Shown: piece after piece, positions 50,707-58,653 of the stretch | Position numbering within the stretch: the first letter of the stretch is position 1 | How the letters are laid out: the number at the start of each line of letters is the position of its first letter | Assembly: GCF_900105055.1 (NCBI RefSeq) | Contig: NZ_FNTA01000004.1 | Coordinates: 620,001 to 684,000, forward strand | Length of the DNA: 64,000 nt | Source: Amycolatopsis lurida | Lineage (GTDB): Bacteria; Actinomycetota; Actinomycetes; Mycobacteriales; Pseudonocardiaceae | Direction: 5' to 3' | Made by a program: the position numbers and the translations under genes | The notes under the pieces: generated by a model | Told to the model about the DNA's origin: nothing | Database searches by the model: none | What the model saw: only the letters and a program-made list of their open reading frames with translations

Positions 50707-51106
50707 GCGGACCTCCTCGGACGGCGGTCTTCCCACGATGATCGCGGCGGCGCCGACCGGCCAGCCGCCCAGCGGCAGACCTTCGGGTACGCCGGGCTGC
50801 CCGTACGGGCAGCGCTCACGACCGATAACGAAACGCTCCCACGTTGGGCGACAGGAGGTCCTCGGCTATAAGCTCACCTTCGAACCCTCATCTTGACCCA
50901 TGACGACCGGCCCTGGCTCCGCCGCGCTTCACCGAGGCACTCAGCTGACCTCGGCGGCAGGTACGCCGGCCCACCACGCCGGGTCAAGCCCTACCTCGGC
51001 GGACAGGCAACGGGCCTGTCCTCGGCTGACGGCACCGGTTCCCTCGTTCCACCCGCACACCACAGCCGGTCATGGCCGGTCCGACTCACTCCACAGGAGA
51101 TCCTCC
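50707..51106. other. Divergent intergenic region upstream of the DUF4255-AAA operon
   Basis: About 400 nt with no supported gene. It contains an 18-bp perfect palindrome at 50796-50813 and AT-richer DNA around 50870 (GGCTATAAGCTCACC), suitable for promoters of the injection operon and of the ATP-grasp gene. Confidence 0.5.
50796..50813. promoter_or_regulatory. 18-bp perfect palindrome upstream of the injection operon
   Basis: GCTGCCCGTACGGGCAGC is its own reverse complement. It lies about 90 nt upstream of the DUF4255 start. It is a candidate operator for one of the LuxR/NarL regulators encoded at the other end of the cluster, or a cruciform without regulatory meaning. Confidence 0.45.
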
Positions 51107-52309
51107 ATCAGTGTCCCCGTAGTTCTGCCGTACGCCGTCAGCGCTCCTCGCTCGCTCACCGATGTGTACGGTCCGGGCATCGCCGTCTGCGCGCGGCCCG
51201 AGCTCGCCGCCGCCGAACCAGTGAACAAGCACCGCCACAGCCGTGACGTCGTGTCCGCACGACCGATCGCCGTCGCGGCCGACCTGCCGGTGATCTGCAG
51301 CGCCGGTGGCACGGACCCGGACCTGCTGGCGCTCCTGCGTGACAGCGGCCTGCCGGTCGGCACCGATCTGCGCGCGTTCCGGAGCGAAAGGGAGTTCGCC
51401 GCCCGCGTGACCGAAGCGATGTCCGACGGTCTGCTGATGTCGATGGAGTACCCCCAGCCGACCACGCTGTGCCCGGACGAACGCGCGCTCAAAAGCGCGC
51501 AACTCGTCGGCTACTTGAACAACAAGGCCAGCATCACCACGCTGGTCGATCCCCGGTTCCAAGCCCACCGCAGCGTCGTGACCCGTGCGCAACTCGCCGA
51601 GGCGGCGCCGTCGGAGAAGTCGTGGGTGCTCAAAGCCGCGACCAACGACGCGCACGGCGGCAGCCTCGACGTATATCTGCACCGGGCCCACGAGCCGATC
51701 ACGCTGCCGGCGTTCACCGATGTGCTCGGCGAGTTCGTCGTCGAGGAGTACCTGCGGATCCTGCGCAACTGGGGCCTGCAGTTCTACGTGGGCGCGGACG
51801 CTCGTGCCCGCCTGCTCGCCGTGACCGAACAACGCGTCGACGAGACCGGGATCTACGCCGGCGGCAGATTCGGCGCGGTCACCACCCCTCCCGCCGAGCT
51901 GCTCGCCGAATGCCTGGCGATCACCCAGCGCGCGGCCGATGTCGGCTACCGCGGCCTGTGCAGCCTCGACTGCGCCCAAACCCTGGACGGCCAGCAGGTC
52001 GTGCTCGACCTGAACTTCCGGATCACCAGCGGCTCGATCCCGTTGCTGGCGATGCAGTCCGTCCGGCCCGACGCCCTCGACCACCCCGCCGAGTCCGTGA
52101 AGCTGACCGTCGCCGGCGCGCTCACCGACCTGCTCGCCGAGCTACGCCCGGCGCTGGCGGACGGACGCCTGCTCATCGTGGCAGGCCATGACACCGGCCA
52201 CACGGACGATCCGATCAGGCGAAGTACCTTGCAGCTGCTGGTCCTCGGGGACGACCCCGACGAGGTGGCCGCTCGACGCCGTGCGCTGGAAGAGAAGACC
52301 CGCCGGTAA
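51107..52309 (+). CDS. ATP-grasp-like protein, possible non-canonical ATC start
   Basis: About 400 residues. The core resembles ATP-grasp ligases: SWVLKAATNDAHGGSLDVYL (ATP-binding Lys), EFVVEEYLRILRNWGLQFYV, and LCSLDCAQTLDGQQVVLDLN with metal-binding FRITSGSIP. The N-terminal Rossmann part starts PVVLPYAVSAPRSL. The best ribosome site in the region, AGGAG at 51095-51099, lies 7 nt before an in-frame ATC at 51107, and no ATG or GTG is near. The frame stays open upstream to an ATG at 50900 but reads like non-coding DNA. Substrate unknown; peptide or amino-acid ligation is the family norm. It is followed by a strong hairpin. Confidence 0.7.
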   Translation: MSVPVVLPYAVSAPRSLTDVYGPGIAVCARPELAAAEPVNKHRHSRDVVSARPIAVAADLPVICSAGGTDPDLLALLRDSGLPVGTDLRAFRSEREFAARVTEAMSDGLLMSMEYPQPTTLCPDERALKSAQLVGYLNNKASITTLVDPRFQAHRSVVTRAQLAEAAPSEKSWVLKAATNDAHGGSLDVYLHRAHEPITLPAFTDVLGEFVVEEYLRILRNWGLQFYVGADARARLLAVTEQRVDETGIYAGGRFGAVTTPPAELLAECLAITQRAADVGYRGLCSLDCAQTLDGQQVVLDLNFRITSGSIPLLAMQSVRPDALDHPAESVKLTVAGALTDLLAELRPALADGRLLIVAGHDTGHTDDPIRRSTLQLLVLGDDPDEVAARRRALEEKTRR

Positions 52310-52322
52310 CGCTCGTCGGGAA

Positions 52323-52361
52323 CGTGTCGCGAAAGCCACTTCTGGTGGCTTTCGCGACACG
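52323..52361. terminator. Strong terminator with GAAAGCCAC core
   Basis: The 17-bp perfect stem 52323-52339 / 52345-52361 (CGTGTCGCGAAAGCCAC) has a 5-nt loop. It lies between converging genes. It shares CGAAAGCCACTT with the compound hairpin at 34118-34167. Confidence 0.85.
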
Positions 52362-52369
52362 CCCCGGCA

Positions 52370-53155
52370 TCAGGCCACGGCCGCCTCTCGGCTCGTCTGC
52401 TCGGCGATCCAGTCCTGGTACACCGTCACATCGGTCCAGATGCCCAGACCGCTGGCGCATTTCGGATCCGCGTCACCATCGCGGCTGGTGGCACCGACCA
52501 GTTCCCATTCACCCGGCCTGCCCTTGATCTGCGGTCCGCCCGAGTCGCCATAGCAGCCCATCGCGTCCGGCGTGTCGGAACCGGTGCAGATCTCCTTGCC
52601 CGTCGCCAGATTGCGGCACTCCTCCGCCGGCCTGACCTTGGTGTCCAATTCCTGGAGGATCTCCGGAGCGCCGCAGTTCTGCTCGGCGCAGTGCTCGCCC
52701 CAGCCGAGGATCCGGGTCGCCGTTCCCGCGTCGCCCACGGCTTCGGCGATCTTGATCGGCTGCTCGGTCACCGGTTCGTCCAGCCGCACCAGCGCGATAT
52801 CCCCGCCCGACGGCTTCTGCCGGTCGAAGTCCGGGTGCACGATGATCCGGCTGACGCCGGTCTCCGTGCCCCCGCTGTTGTGCTGCCGTGCCCCGATCCT
52901 GGTCCTGACCTGGTCCGGCCGCGCTCCCTGCACGCAGTGCGCCGCGGTCACCACCCAGTTCTCACTGATCAGCGAGCCGCCGCAGAAGTGATTCCCGTCC
53001 TGCTGCAACGACACCATGAACGAATAGTCCTCGGTGGCGTCGTGCCCGCCGATGACGTAGGGCGTCGGCCCGTCGGCCGCCGCGGCGATCCCCGGTGCCA
53101 GCACCGCTCCCGCCGCGGCCAACCCGACCATCAGTACGCCTGTTTTGCGAAGCAT
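52370..53155 (-). CDS. Secreted trypsin-like serine protease
   Basis: 261 residues. The signal peptide is about 1-27 (LMVGLAAAGAVLAPGIAAAA) and the mature start is near YVIGGHDATEDY (VIGG in place of IVGG). The catalytic triad is H73 (VVTAAHC), D119 (GGDIALVRL) and S205 (CYGDSGGP), with six to eight Cys for disulfides. An S1 protease of the chymotrypsin family, complete and probably active outside the cell. It has its own transcription unit, convergent with the ATP-grasp gene. Confidence 0.94.
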   Translation of the reverse strand: MLRKTGVLMVGLAAAGAVLAPGIAAAADGPTPYVIGGHDATEDYSFMVSLQQDGNHFCGGSLISENWVVTAAHCVQGARPDQVRTRIGARQHNSGGTETGVSRIIVHPDFDRQKPSGGDIALVRLDEPVTEQPIKIAEAVGDAGTATRILGWGEHCAEQNCGAPEILQELDTKVRPAEECRNLATGKEICTGSDTPDAMGCYGDSGGPQIKGRPGEWELVGATSRDGDADPKCASGLGIWTDVTVYQDWIAEQTSREAAVA

Positions 53156-53390
53156 TATCGTGAACTCCCCGTAGACGACGAATTGCTGACAGTCGTCACG
53201 CTATGGGGTGATGATCACGGCTGGATCGGCTCATCGGCCGGGTGCTCATCGGCCGAATGGCCGACCCAGCGTGACGTCGCACCACGAGAAGCAACCCGAT
53301 GGTGAATGCGCGTCTCGGCAGAGGCCGGGGATGACCTTGCTCGGGCAGGCCGGTTACCCTCCAGCGGACCGTGCAACAGGGGGAGACAGC

Positions 53391-54170
53391 GTGTCCAGCC
53401 ACTTCGAGGCGATCGGGATCGGCGTCACCAGCGAGGACGAGTTCAGGGAGAGGGTGGTCTCCCTGATCGGCGCGGGCACGGCCCGGCAGATCGACAAGAA
53501 GATCAGCGAGCACGTGTGGACGGATTCCTCCGGCGCCCGGCTGGTCGCGCAGGTCCGCAAGGGCGAGATCGACTTCCTTCTGCCGTGCCTGGCCGGCACG
53601 GCGCCCGCGGTTTCGGTGAGCGGCGTACGCCTTGTCGATGACGAGACCGCGATGCTCGACCTCCTCGACGGTGACGGGGAGATGGTCTGCCCTGTCGCGG
53701 TCGAACTGGAAGACCGGGCGGTTCTCGCCCAAGCCGGCGGGCGACTCGAGTCCGGCTCCCTGGTACTGGCGGCGCTGGCCGAAGACATCACCGTGCACGC
53801 AGACGCCGATGCCTACGAGGCCTCGCAGGACGAAGACGGGCTGAAGTTCGCCGCCGACCACTTCATCCCGTCCGGCACTTTCGCGCTCGAGGACCCTTCG
53901 CCCGGCTGGGCGCCCTCCGCCCACGCGCTGTTCGCCGGCGAAGTCGTCGAGGTCGCGACTCCCGTGAACACCGTCACCGGCGAGGCATTCCATCGGATCC
54001 GGGTCCGGACCATCGCCGCGATCGAACTCGACGTCGCGATCGCGACCACCGATCTGGAGCGGCCGCCCGCGCGTGGCAACATCGTGACGGGAACCTTCTT
54101 CCTGACCGGAAGTTTGGGACTTCAGCCCGCCGACGCCACGGAAAAACGGCGCCGGTGGTTCCGGCGGTAG
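53391..54170 (+). CDS. Uncharacterised cytoplasmic protein
   Basis: 259 residues with no signal peptide or membrane helix. It opens MSSHFEAIGIGVTSEDEFRE and has repeated beta-rich stretches (GARLVAQVRKGEIDFLLPCL, LEDRAVLAQAGGRLESGSLV). The end is basic (KRRRWFRR). I do not recognise a family; similar actinobacterial proteins are annotated hypothetical. The GTG at 53391 has GGGGGAGA upstream. Acidic composition (many Asp/Glu) and single-gene placement give no functional hint. Confidence 0.75.
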   Translation: MSSHFEAIGIGVTSEDEFRERVVSLIGAGTARQIDKKISEHVWTDSSGARLVAQVRKGEIDFLLPCLAGTAPAVSVSGVRLVDDETAMLDLLDGDGEMVCPVAVELEDRAVLAQAGGRLESGSLVLAALAEDITVHADADAYEASQDEDGLKFAADHFIPSGTFALEDPSPGWAPSAHALFAGEVVEVATPVNTVTGEAFHRIRVRTIAAIELDVAIATTDLERPPARGNIVTGTFFLTGSLGLQPADATEKRRRWFRR

Positions 54171-54186
54171 TCCTTCACAGCGGACG

Positions 54187-54708
54187 CTAGGCCGACCGTT
54201 CGCGGCGATAGTGACGAGCGGCTTTCGCCCGGTTGCCGCAGGTTTCCATGGAGCACCATCGCCGGGTGCCGTTCCGGGTCGTGTCGTCGAAGTACAGCGT
54301 GCACGCCGGATACGCCGAGCACCGCTTGATCCGTTCCGGACGCGCGCGAAGCAAGCTCAAGTAGCCGTATGCAGCGAGCCACGCGGGTCGCCAGGCCGCT
54401 TCGTCGACCTCGATCGCTTCTTCGGGCCCGCCTCGCCGCAGCTCCGGCCGCAACCGCCCGCGCGCCAGCACCTCGTTCAGCGCACGCTCGGCGGAAGCGC
54501 CGGGATTCTCGAGCACCTCGCGCAGGACGGAACGCGTGTGGCGTAACGGTTCCTCCGCGCCCGGCGTATCCGGAAGGTCCCACTCGGCCAGCCAGGCGCC
54601 GACGCCGCCGGGTTCGTCGAAAACGTCCTGCTGCGCACCACGATCGGGCCACGTGGTGTTCAGCAGGTCCAGAGCGATCGGCTCGCCGACCAAGGGGCGT
54701 TGAGGCAC
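54187..54708 (-). CDS. CGNR zinc-finger (ABATE-domain) regulator
   Basis: 173 residues. The N-terminal ABATE stress-response domain (about 1-120) contains PIALDLLNTTWPDRG. The C-terminal CGNR zinc finger has CSAYPACTLYFDDTTRN, then CSMETCGNRAKAARHYRR. These are small DNA-binding regulators. It is divergent from the hydrolase at 54814 across an operator-like dyad, so it most likely controls that gene and itself. Confidence 0.92.
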   Translation of the reverse strand: MPQRPLVGEPIALDLLNTTWPDRGAQQDVFDEPGGVGAWLAEWDLPDTPGAEEPLRHTRSVLREVLENPGASAERALNEVLARGRLRPELRRGGPEEAIEVDEAAWRPAWLAAYGYLSLLRARPERIKRCSAYPACTLYFDDTTRNGTRRWCSMETCGNRAKAARHYRRERSA

Positions 54709-54763
54709 AGCGCCATCCTACCCTCCGTCAACCGCTTGACAGGTTAGGTCCCCGCATGCTTCT

Positions 54764-54797
54764 CTCTAACCGTTCAAACATATTTAGACGGTTAGAG
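54764..54797. promoter_or_regulatory. 34-bp inverted repeat, probable operator of the CGNR/hydrolase pair
   Basis: Arms CTCTAACCGT (54764-54773) and ACGGTTAGAG (54788-54797) are perfect, with an AT-rich 14-nt centre that is itself partly symmetric (AAA / TTT). A further GGTTAG half-site lies near 54742, next to a TTGACA at about 54735. It is 16 nt before the hydrolase ATG. Confidence 0.6.
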
Positions 54798-54813
54798 CAA
54801 AGGAGTACCCGAC

Positions 54814-55701
54814 ATGTCCGAAGCAACCCGTTCCGCCGGCGAGGTTTTCCACCGCACGGCGACCATCGACGGCCGCGGCGTGTTCTACCGGGAAGCAGGC
54901 GACCCGACCGCGCCGACCTTGGTGCTGCTGCACGGTTTCCCCACGTCGTCGCAGATGTTCCGCACGCTGATCCCCGCACTCGCCGACCGCTACCACGTCA
55001 TCGCCCCCGACCACATCGGCTTCGGCCACTCCGACGCCCCGCCCGTCGACCGGTTCGACTACTCGTTCGAGAACCTGACCGCGATCACCCTGGGGCTCCT
55101 CGACGCGCTCGACCTGGACCGTTTCGCCCTCTACCTCCAGGACTACGGGGCACCCATCGGGCTCCGTATCGCGAGCCGGCACCCGGAGCGGATCAGCGCG
55201 CTAGTGGTGCAGTCCGGCAACGCCTACGTCGAAGGCTTCACACCGTTCTGGGATGTCCTGTTCGCGCACGCCAAGGACCGCGAAACCCACGAAGAAGCCG
55301 TGCGCGAGCTCCTGGAGCCCGCGGCGACCCGCTGGCAGTACACCCACGGCATCCCCGCCGACCGGCTGGACCGGCTCACCCCGGACACCTGGACCCTCGA
55401 CCAGGCCCTGCTCGACCGCCCAGGCAACAAAGAGGTGCAACTACAGCTGTTCTGGGACTACCAGTTCAATCTCGACGCCTATCCGGCCTTTCAGCAGTAC
55501 TTCCGCGAACATCGCCCGCCGACGCTCATCACCTGGGGTGAACACGACGAGATCTTCGGCGCCGACGGGGCCCGCGCGTTCCTTCGCGACCTGCCCGACG
55601 CCGAACTGCACCTTCTCGACGCCGGACATTTCGCACTGGAGACGCACGGTCCGGAGATCGCGGCCCTCATCAGGGACTTCCTCGGCCGCACCGTGCGCTG
55701 A
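54814..55701 (+). CDS. Alpha/beta hydrolase, haloalkane dehalogenase/epoxide hydrolase-like (Asp nucleophile)
   Basis: 295 residues. Oxyanion HGFPTSS near 40-46 and nucleophile elbow LYLQDYGAPIG put Asp110 where esterases have Ser; this matches the QDWGGP elbow of haloalkane dehalogenases and the HDWGG of epoxide hydrolases. The catalytic acid candidate is D in WGEHDEIFG, and the His is in DAGHFALETH. The reaction is probably hydrolysis of a C-halogen or epoxide bond; the Trp next to the nucleophile in true dehalogenases is Tyr here, so substrate is open. AAAGGAG lies upstream of the ATG. Confidence 0.87.
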   Translation: MSEATRSAGEVFHRTATIDGRGVFYREAGDPTAPTLVLLHGFPTSSQMFRTLIPALADRYHVIAPDHIGFGHSDAPPVDRFDYSFENLTAITLGLLDALDLDRFALYLQDYGAPIGLRIASRHPERISALVVQSGNAYVEGFTPFWDVLFAHAKDRETHEEAVRELLEPAATRWQYTHGIPADRLDRLTPDTWTLDQALLDRPGNKEVQLQLFWDYQFNLDAYPAFQQYFREHRPPTLITWGEHDEIFGADGARAFLRDLPDAELHLLDAGHFALETHGPEIAALIRDFLGRTVR

Positions 55702-55745
55702 CCGCCCGGCGCCTCCGTATCCTCGAGGCGGGACGGAGGTGTGAA

Positions 55746-55976
55746 ATGACGGACGAACAGCTGCTCATCGAATTCGCGCTGACCCGCATGGACCATCCCG
55801 AACTCGACCTCGAGGAAGTGGCGACGCTGACCGTCCGGCGTCTCGGTGAGGACCGGATGCTGGACTTCGCCGGGCGCACCCTCGCCAACCGCGGCGAACT
55901 ACGCGGAGCCGCGTTCCCGGCCGCCGTCGAGCACGTTCTCCGGGTGGTCCTCACCTTGCGCGGCCCGGACGACTGA
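55746..55976 (+). CDS. Small conserved-looking protein
   Basis: 76 residues: MTDEQLLIEFALTRMDHPEL, then EVATLTVRRLGEDRMLDFAG and LRGAAFPAAVEHVLRVVLTL. All-helical, soluble, no known family recognised. GGAGGTG lies before the ATG and it follows the hydrolase by 45 nt on the same strand, so possibly co-transcribed. Confidence 0.6.
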   Translation: MTDEQLLIEFALTRMDHPELDLEEVATLTVRRLGEDRMLDFAGRTLANRGELRGAAFPAAVEHVLRVVLTLRGPDD

Positions 55977-55984
55977 CCCACGGG

Positions 55985-56130
55985 TCAGGAGATCTTGCGA
56001 CGACAGCTGATCGTGGCCAAGACGTACGCGAAGACCAGGAGACCGGCGCACCAGGCCAGAGCGATCCAGATGCCGGCGCCGACCGGTCGCTGGGTGAACA
56101 GGTCACGGAGGGCGTTCAGGAGAATGCGCT
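55985..56130 (-). pseudogene. 3' remnant of an ABC-2 type (DrrB-like) transporter permease gene
   Basis: The last about 43 codons read LLNALRDLFTQRPVGAGIWI, then ALAWCAGLLVFAYVLA and a stop after CRRKIS. This is the typical last loop and last membrane helix of actinobacterial ABC-2 permeases (NALR-L, then the P-V-WIALAW pattern). Upstream of about 56130 the frame loses similarity. No ATPase partner is present. Not a live gene; a leftover of deletion. Confidence 0.5.
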
Positions 56131-56259
56131 CGCCCCGTCGACGGATTTCGCGGAGGGGCCGGGATGACGGCCGGCCACGTAGGTCTCCTCGCCGCCGACG
56201 ATCTCAGCACATAACCCTCGAGCGTGCCCTTCAGTGGCACTGACTACCAGGAGAAAGTG

Positions 56260-57231
56260 TCACCGAGTACCGGAGTCGCGCCGGAAGGCGGCCCGATAGT
56301 CACCGGGTCGCCTTCCCGTGTGCTTCGCGAAGAGGGCGGCGAACGTCCCCGGGTCCCGATAGCCGACGGCGGCGCAGATTCCGGCGACCGTCCGGTCCGT
56401 CGTTTCGAGGAGGTGGCGGGCGCGCCGGACGCGTGAGGAATGCAGGTATTCGAGGGGCGTCTGTCCGGCCTCCTCCGCGAAGCGCCGCAGCAACGTCCGG
56501 GTGCTGACGTTGAAACGTCCGGCCAAGGCGGTGAGGTCGTAGCGGACGGCGAGGTTCTGGTCCAGCCATCGCATGACCCGGCGGGAGAACGCGTTGCCCG
56601 GACGCGGCAGGAGCCGCGTGTCGACGTAAGGCGTCTGTGACGACCGCGCGTCGTCGACCAGCGCCACCCGCGCCGTCGTCCGTGCCACGTCGGCGCCGCT
56701 GTGTTCGCGGATCAGTTCGAGGGCGAAGTCGTACATGGCGCTGAACGCCGCCGTCGTCGTGACACCCCGGTCGGTGACGACGAGACGCTCGGGCCGGACT
56801 TCGGCTTCGGGGCAACGCCGAGCCAGTTCGTCCGCGAAAAGCCATGAGGTGGTGGCGCGCCGACGGTCGAGCAGCCCGGCCGCGGCCAGCAGGAACGCGC
56901 CGACACAGAGCGAGACCACGACGTCGCCCGCGGCGGCATGCGACCGGATCGCTTCGATCTCAGGTGCGAGGTTCGCGATCCTCGCGTCGATGTCCTGTCC
57001 CGGCGTGAGCTCGAATCCCGGCACGACGAGGACGTCGACTTCACGCAGCGGTGAGACGGTCACCACGACACCGCCCGACGCCGCGACCCGGCGACGAGGG
57101 GAAACGACGGAAACCTCGTATCCGGCATGGTCCGGGCCCGCGACGTGCGTGGCCATAGTGAGGAGATCGGGGACACCGAACACCTCGGACGCGAAACAGC
57201 CCGGGTAGGCCAGGACCCCCACTCGCAGCAT
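56260..57231 (-). CDS. GlxA-type AraC-family regulator with DJ-1/PfpI domain
   Basis: 323 residues. The N-terminal DJ-1/PfpI-like domain (about 1-170) contains VVSLCVGAFLLAAAGLLDRR, where Cys is in the nucleophile-elbow position. The C-terminal AraC double helix-turn-helix (about 215-315) has RFNVSTRTLLRRFAEEAGQT and GICAAVGYRDPGTFAALFAK. It is divergent from a dienelactone hydrolase-like gene with a 72-nt gap, likely its target. Confidence 0.92.
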   Translation of the reverse strand: MLRVGVLAYPGCFASEVFGVPDLLTMATHVAGPDHAGYEVSVVSPRRRVAASGGVVVTVSPLREVDVLVVPGFELTPGQDIDARIANLAPEIEAIRSHAAAGDVVVSLCVGAFLLAAAGLLDRRRATTSWLFADELARRCPEAEVRPERLVVTDRGVTTTAAFSAMYDFALELIREHSGADVARTTARVALVDDARSSQTPYVDTRLLPRPGNAFSRRVMRWLDQNLAVRYDLTALAGRFNVSTRTLLRRFAEEAGQTPLEYLHSSRVRRARHLLETTDRTVAGICAAVGYRDPGTFAALFAKHTGRRPGDYRAAFRRDSGTR

Positions 57232-57303
57232 GTGGCGAGATTACCCCGCTATCCGGCGATCTGGCCTATCCCCGCGAAGGCCGCGCCGGGCGAGGCTTTC
57301 GCC

Positions 57304-58116
57304 ATGCACGGACACCGGGACGATCCCCTCACCGACTTCTCACACCGGCTCGTGGAGGTGGACGGCGTGCCGAAGACGGTGCACGTCGCGGGATCCGGGC
57401 CCGGCGTGGTGCTGATGCCGGAGATGCCCGGTATCAGTCCTGACGTCCTTCGGTTCGCACGGTGGGTGCGAGACGCCGGCTTCACCGTCTACGTCCCTTC
57501 GCTCTTCGGGCGCGACGGCGCGTATCCGACCGCGGAGGACGGGGAGGAAGTGGTCCGCCGCGCGTGTGTCAGCGCCGAATTCCGGGCGTTCGCCGGCGGG
57601 GGGACCAGCCCCGTCACGCGATGGCTGCGGGGACTCGCGCGCATCGTCCACGCCGAATGCGGTGGGCCCGGGGTCGGCGCGATCGGCCTGTGCTTCACCG
57701 GCAACTTCGCCCTCACCATGGCGCTCGAACCCGCCGTCATCGCCCCCGTGGTCAACCACCCCTCGCTCCCGCTGGACGACCCGGGCGCGCTCGAACTCGC
57801 CGAAGAGGACGCGATCGCGGTCCGGGACCGGATCGTGCGCGACGGCCTCAAGGTGCTCGCCTACCGTTTCGACGGCGACCGCTGGTGCACCGGTCAACGG
57901 TTCGCCGCCTACCGGGCCCTCCTCGGCGGCGCCTTCGACGGACGGGTCCTGCCGGACAGCGCCGCGAACACCGACCCGCCCCCGTTCTTCCGCGACCTGG
58001 TCGGCACGCCGCACAGCGTCGTCACCGCCCACTTCGTCGACTCCGCCGGGCATCCCACGCTGCGCGCCAGGGACGAGATCCTCGCCTTCCTCGCCGATCG
58101 GCTGGCGACACGGTAG
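57304..58116 (+). CDS. Dienelactone hydrolase-family protein
   Basis: 270 residues. The alpha/beta hydrolase has a Cys nucleophile in GLCFTGNFAL (C130), an early Glu in MPEMPG, and His in DSAGHPTL. This is the Cys-His-Asp pattern of dienelactone hydrolases, which open lactone rings in aromatic catabolism; the true substrate is unknown. The start at ATG 57304 avoids overlap with the divergent regulator. Confidence 0.87.
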   Translation: MHGHRDDPLTDFSHRLVEVDGVPKTVHVAGSGPGVVLMPEMPGISPDVLRFARWVRDAGFTVYVPSLFGRDGAYPTAEDGEEVVRRACVSAEFRAFAGGGTSPVTRWLRGLARIVHAECGGPGVGAIGLCFTGNFALTMALEPAVIAPVVNHPSLPLDDPGALELAEEDAIAVRDRIVRDGLKVLAYRFDGDRWCTGQRFAAYRALLGGAFDGRVLPDSAANTDPPPFFRDLVGTPHSVVTAHFVDSAGHPTLRARDEILAFLADRLATR

Positions 58117-58155
58117 AACGGTGTGGCGTCAAGATCGCCCGGGAGGAGAACGCCC

Positions 58156-58653
58156 ATGTCCGAGCCGCGCCGAGCACACGTCTCCGACCACCGCGCGATC
58201 GTCGACCGCGTCCAGGCGTGGTGGGGCGACTCGCGCACCCCTGCCCAGGCCCGCGAACTCTCCCTGCTGCTCCCCAAGCTGTTCCTGCAGTTCTTCTCCG
58301 GCACGAGCCTGGTCATCGAGGACGGAACCGGAATCAGGGCGTTCCTCGTCGGCTTCCACTCCCCCGACGACGACGTCCAGGCGTACATCCACTTCGTGGG
58401 CGTGGACCCGGAACTTCGCGGACAGGGGACGGCCCGCCGCCTGTACACGACCTTCTTCCAGCGCGCCGCGGAGGCGGGCCGCACGGAAGTCCGTGCGATC
58501 ACCTCGCCGGGGAACGCCGGATCCATCGCTTTTCATCGCGCCATGGGATTCACCCTCGAACCCGGGGATCGGGAGATCGACGGGCTCCCCGTGCACGGCG
58601 ACTACGACGGGCCCGGCCAGGACAGGGTCTGCTTCGTCCGGAAGATCGCCTAG
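58156..58653 (+). CDS. GNAT-family N-acetyltransferase
   Basis: 165 residues. The acetyl-CoA-binding motif A is HFVGVDPELRGQGTARRLYT (R/Q-x-x-G-x-A), motif B SIAFHRAMGFTLEPGD. The N-terminal half is longer than in minimal GNATs. Target unknown. GGGAGGAG lies upstream of the ATG. The stop overlaps the stop of the opposite endonuclease gene by 4 nt. Confidence 0.9.
   Translation: MSEPRRAHVSDHRAIVDRVQAWWGDSRTPAQARELSLLLPKLFLQFFSGTSLVIEDGTGIRAFLVGFHSPDDDVQAYIHFVGVDPELRGQGTARRLYTTFFQRAAEAGRTEVRAITSPGNAGSIAFHRAMGFTLEPGDREIDGLPVHGDYDGPGQDRVCFVRKIA

Noticed and set aside
50900..51106. 69-codon N-terminal extension of the ATP-grasp protein from ATG 50900
   Set aside because: Ser/His/Arg/Thr-rich sequence unlike a folded domain, no ribosome site before 50900, and a good one near 51095.
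56131..56259. Possible further coding remnant upstream of the ABC permease fragment (EIVGGEETYVAGRHPG reading)
   Set aside because: Too short and without recognised similarity; it could be chance.
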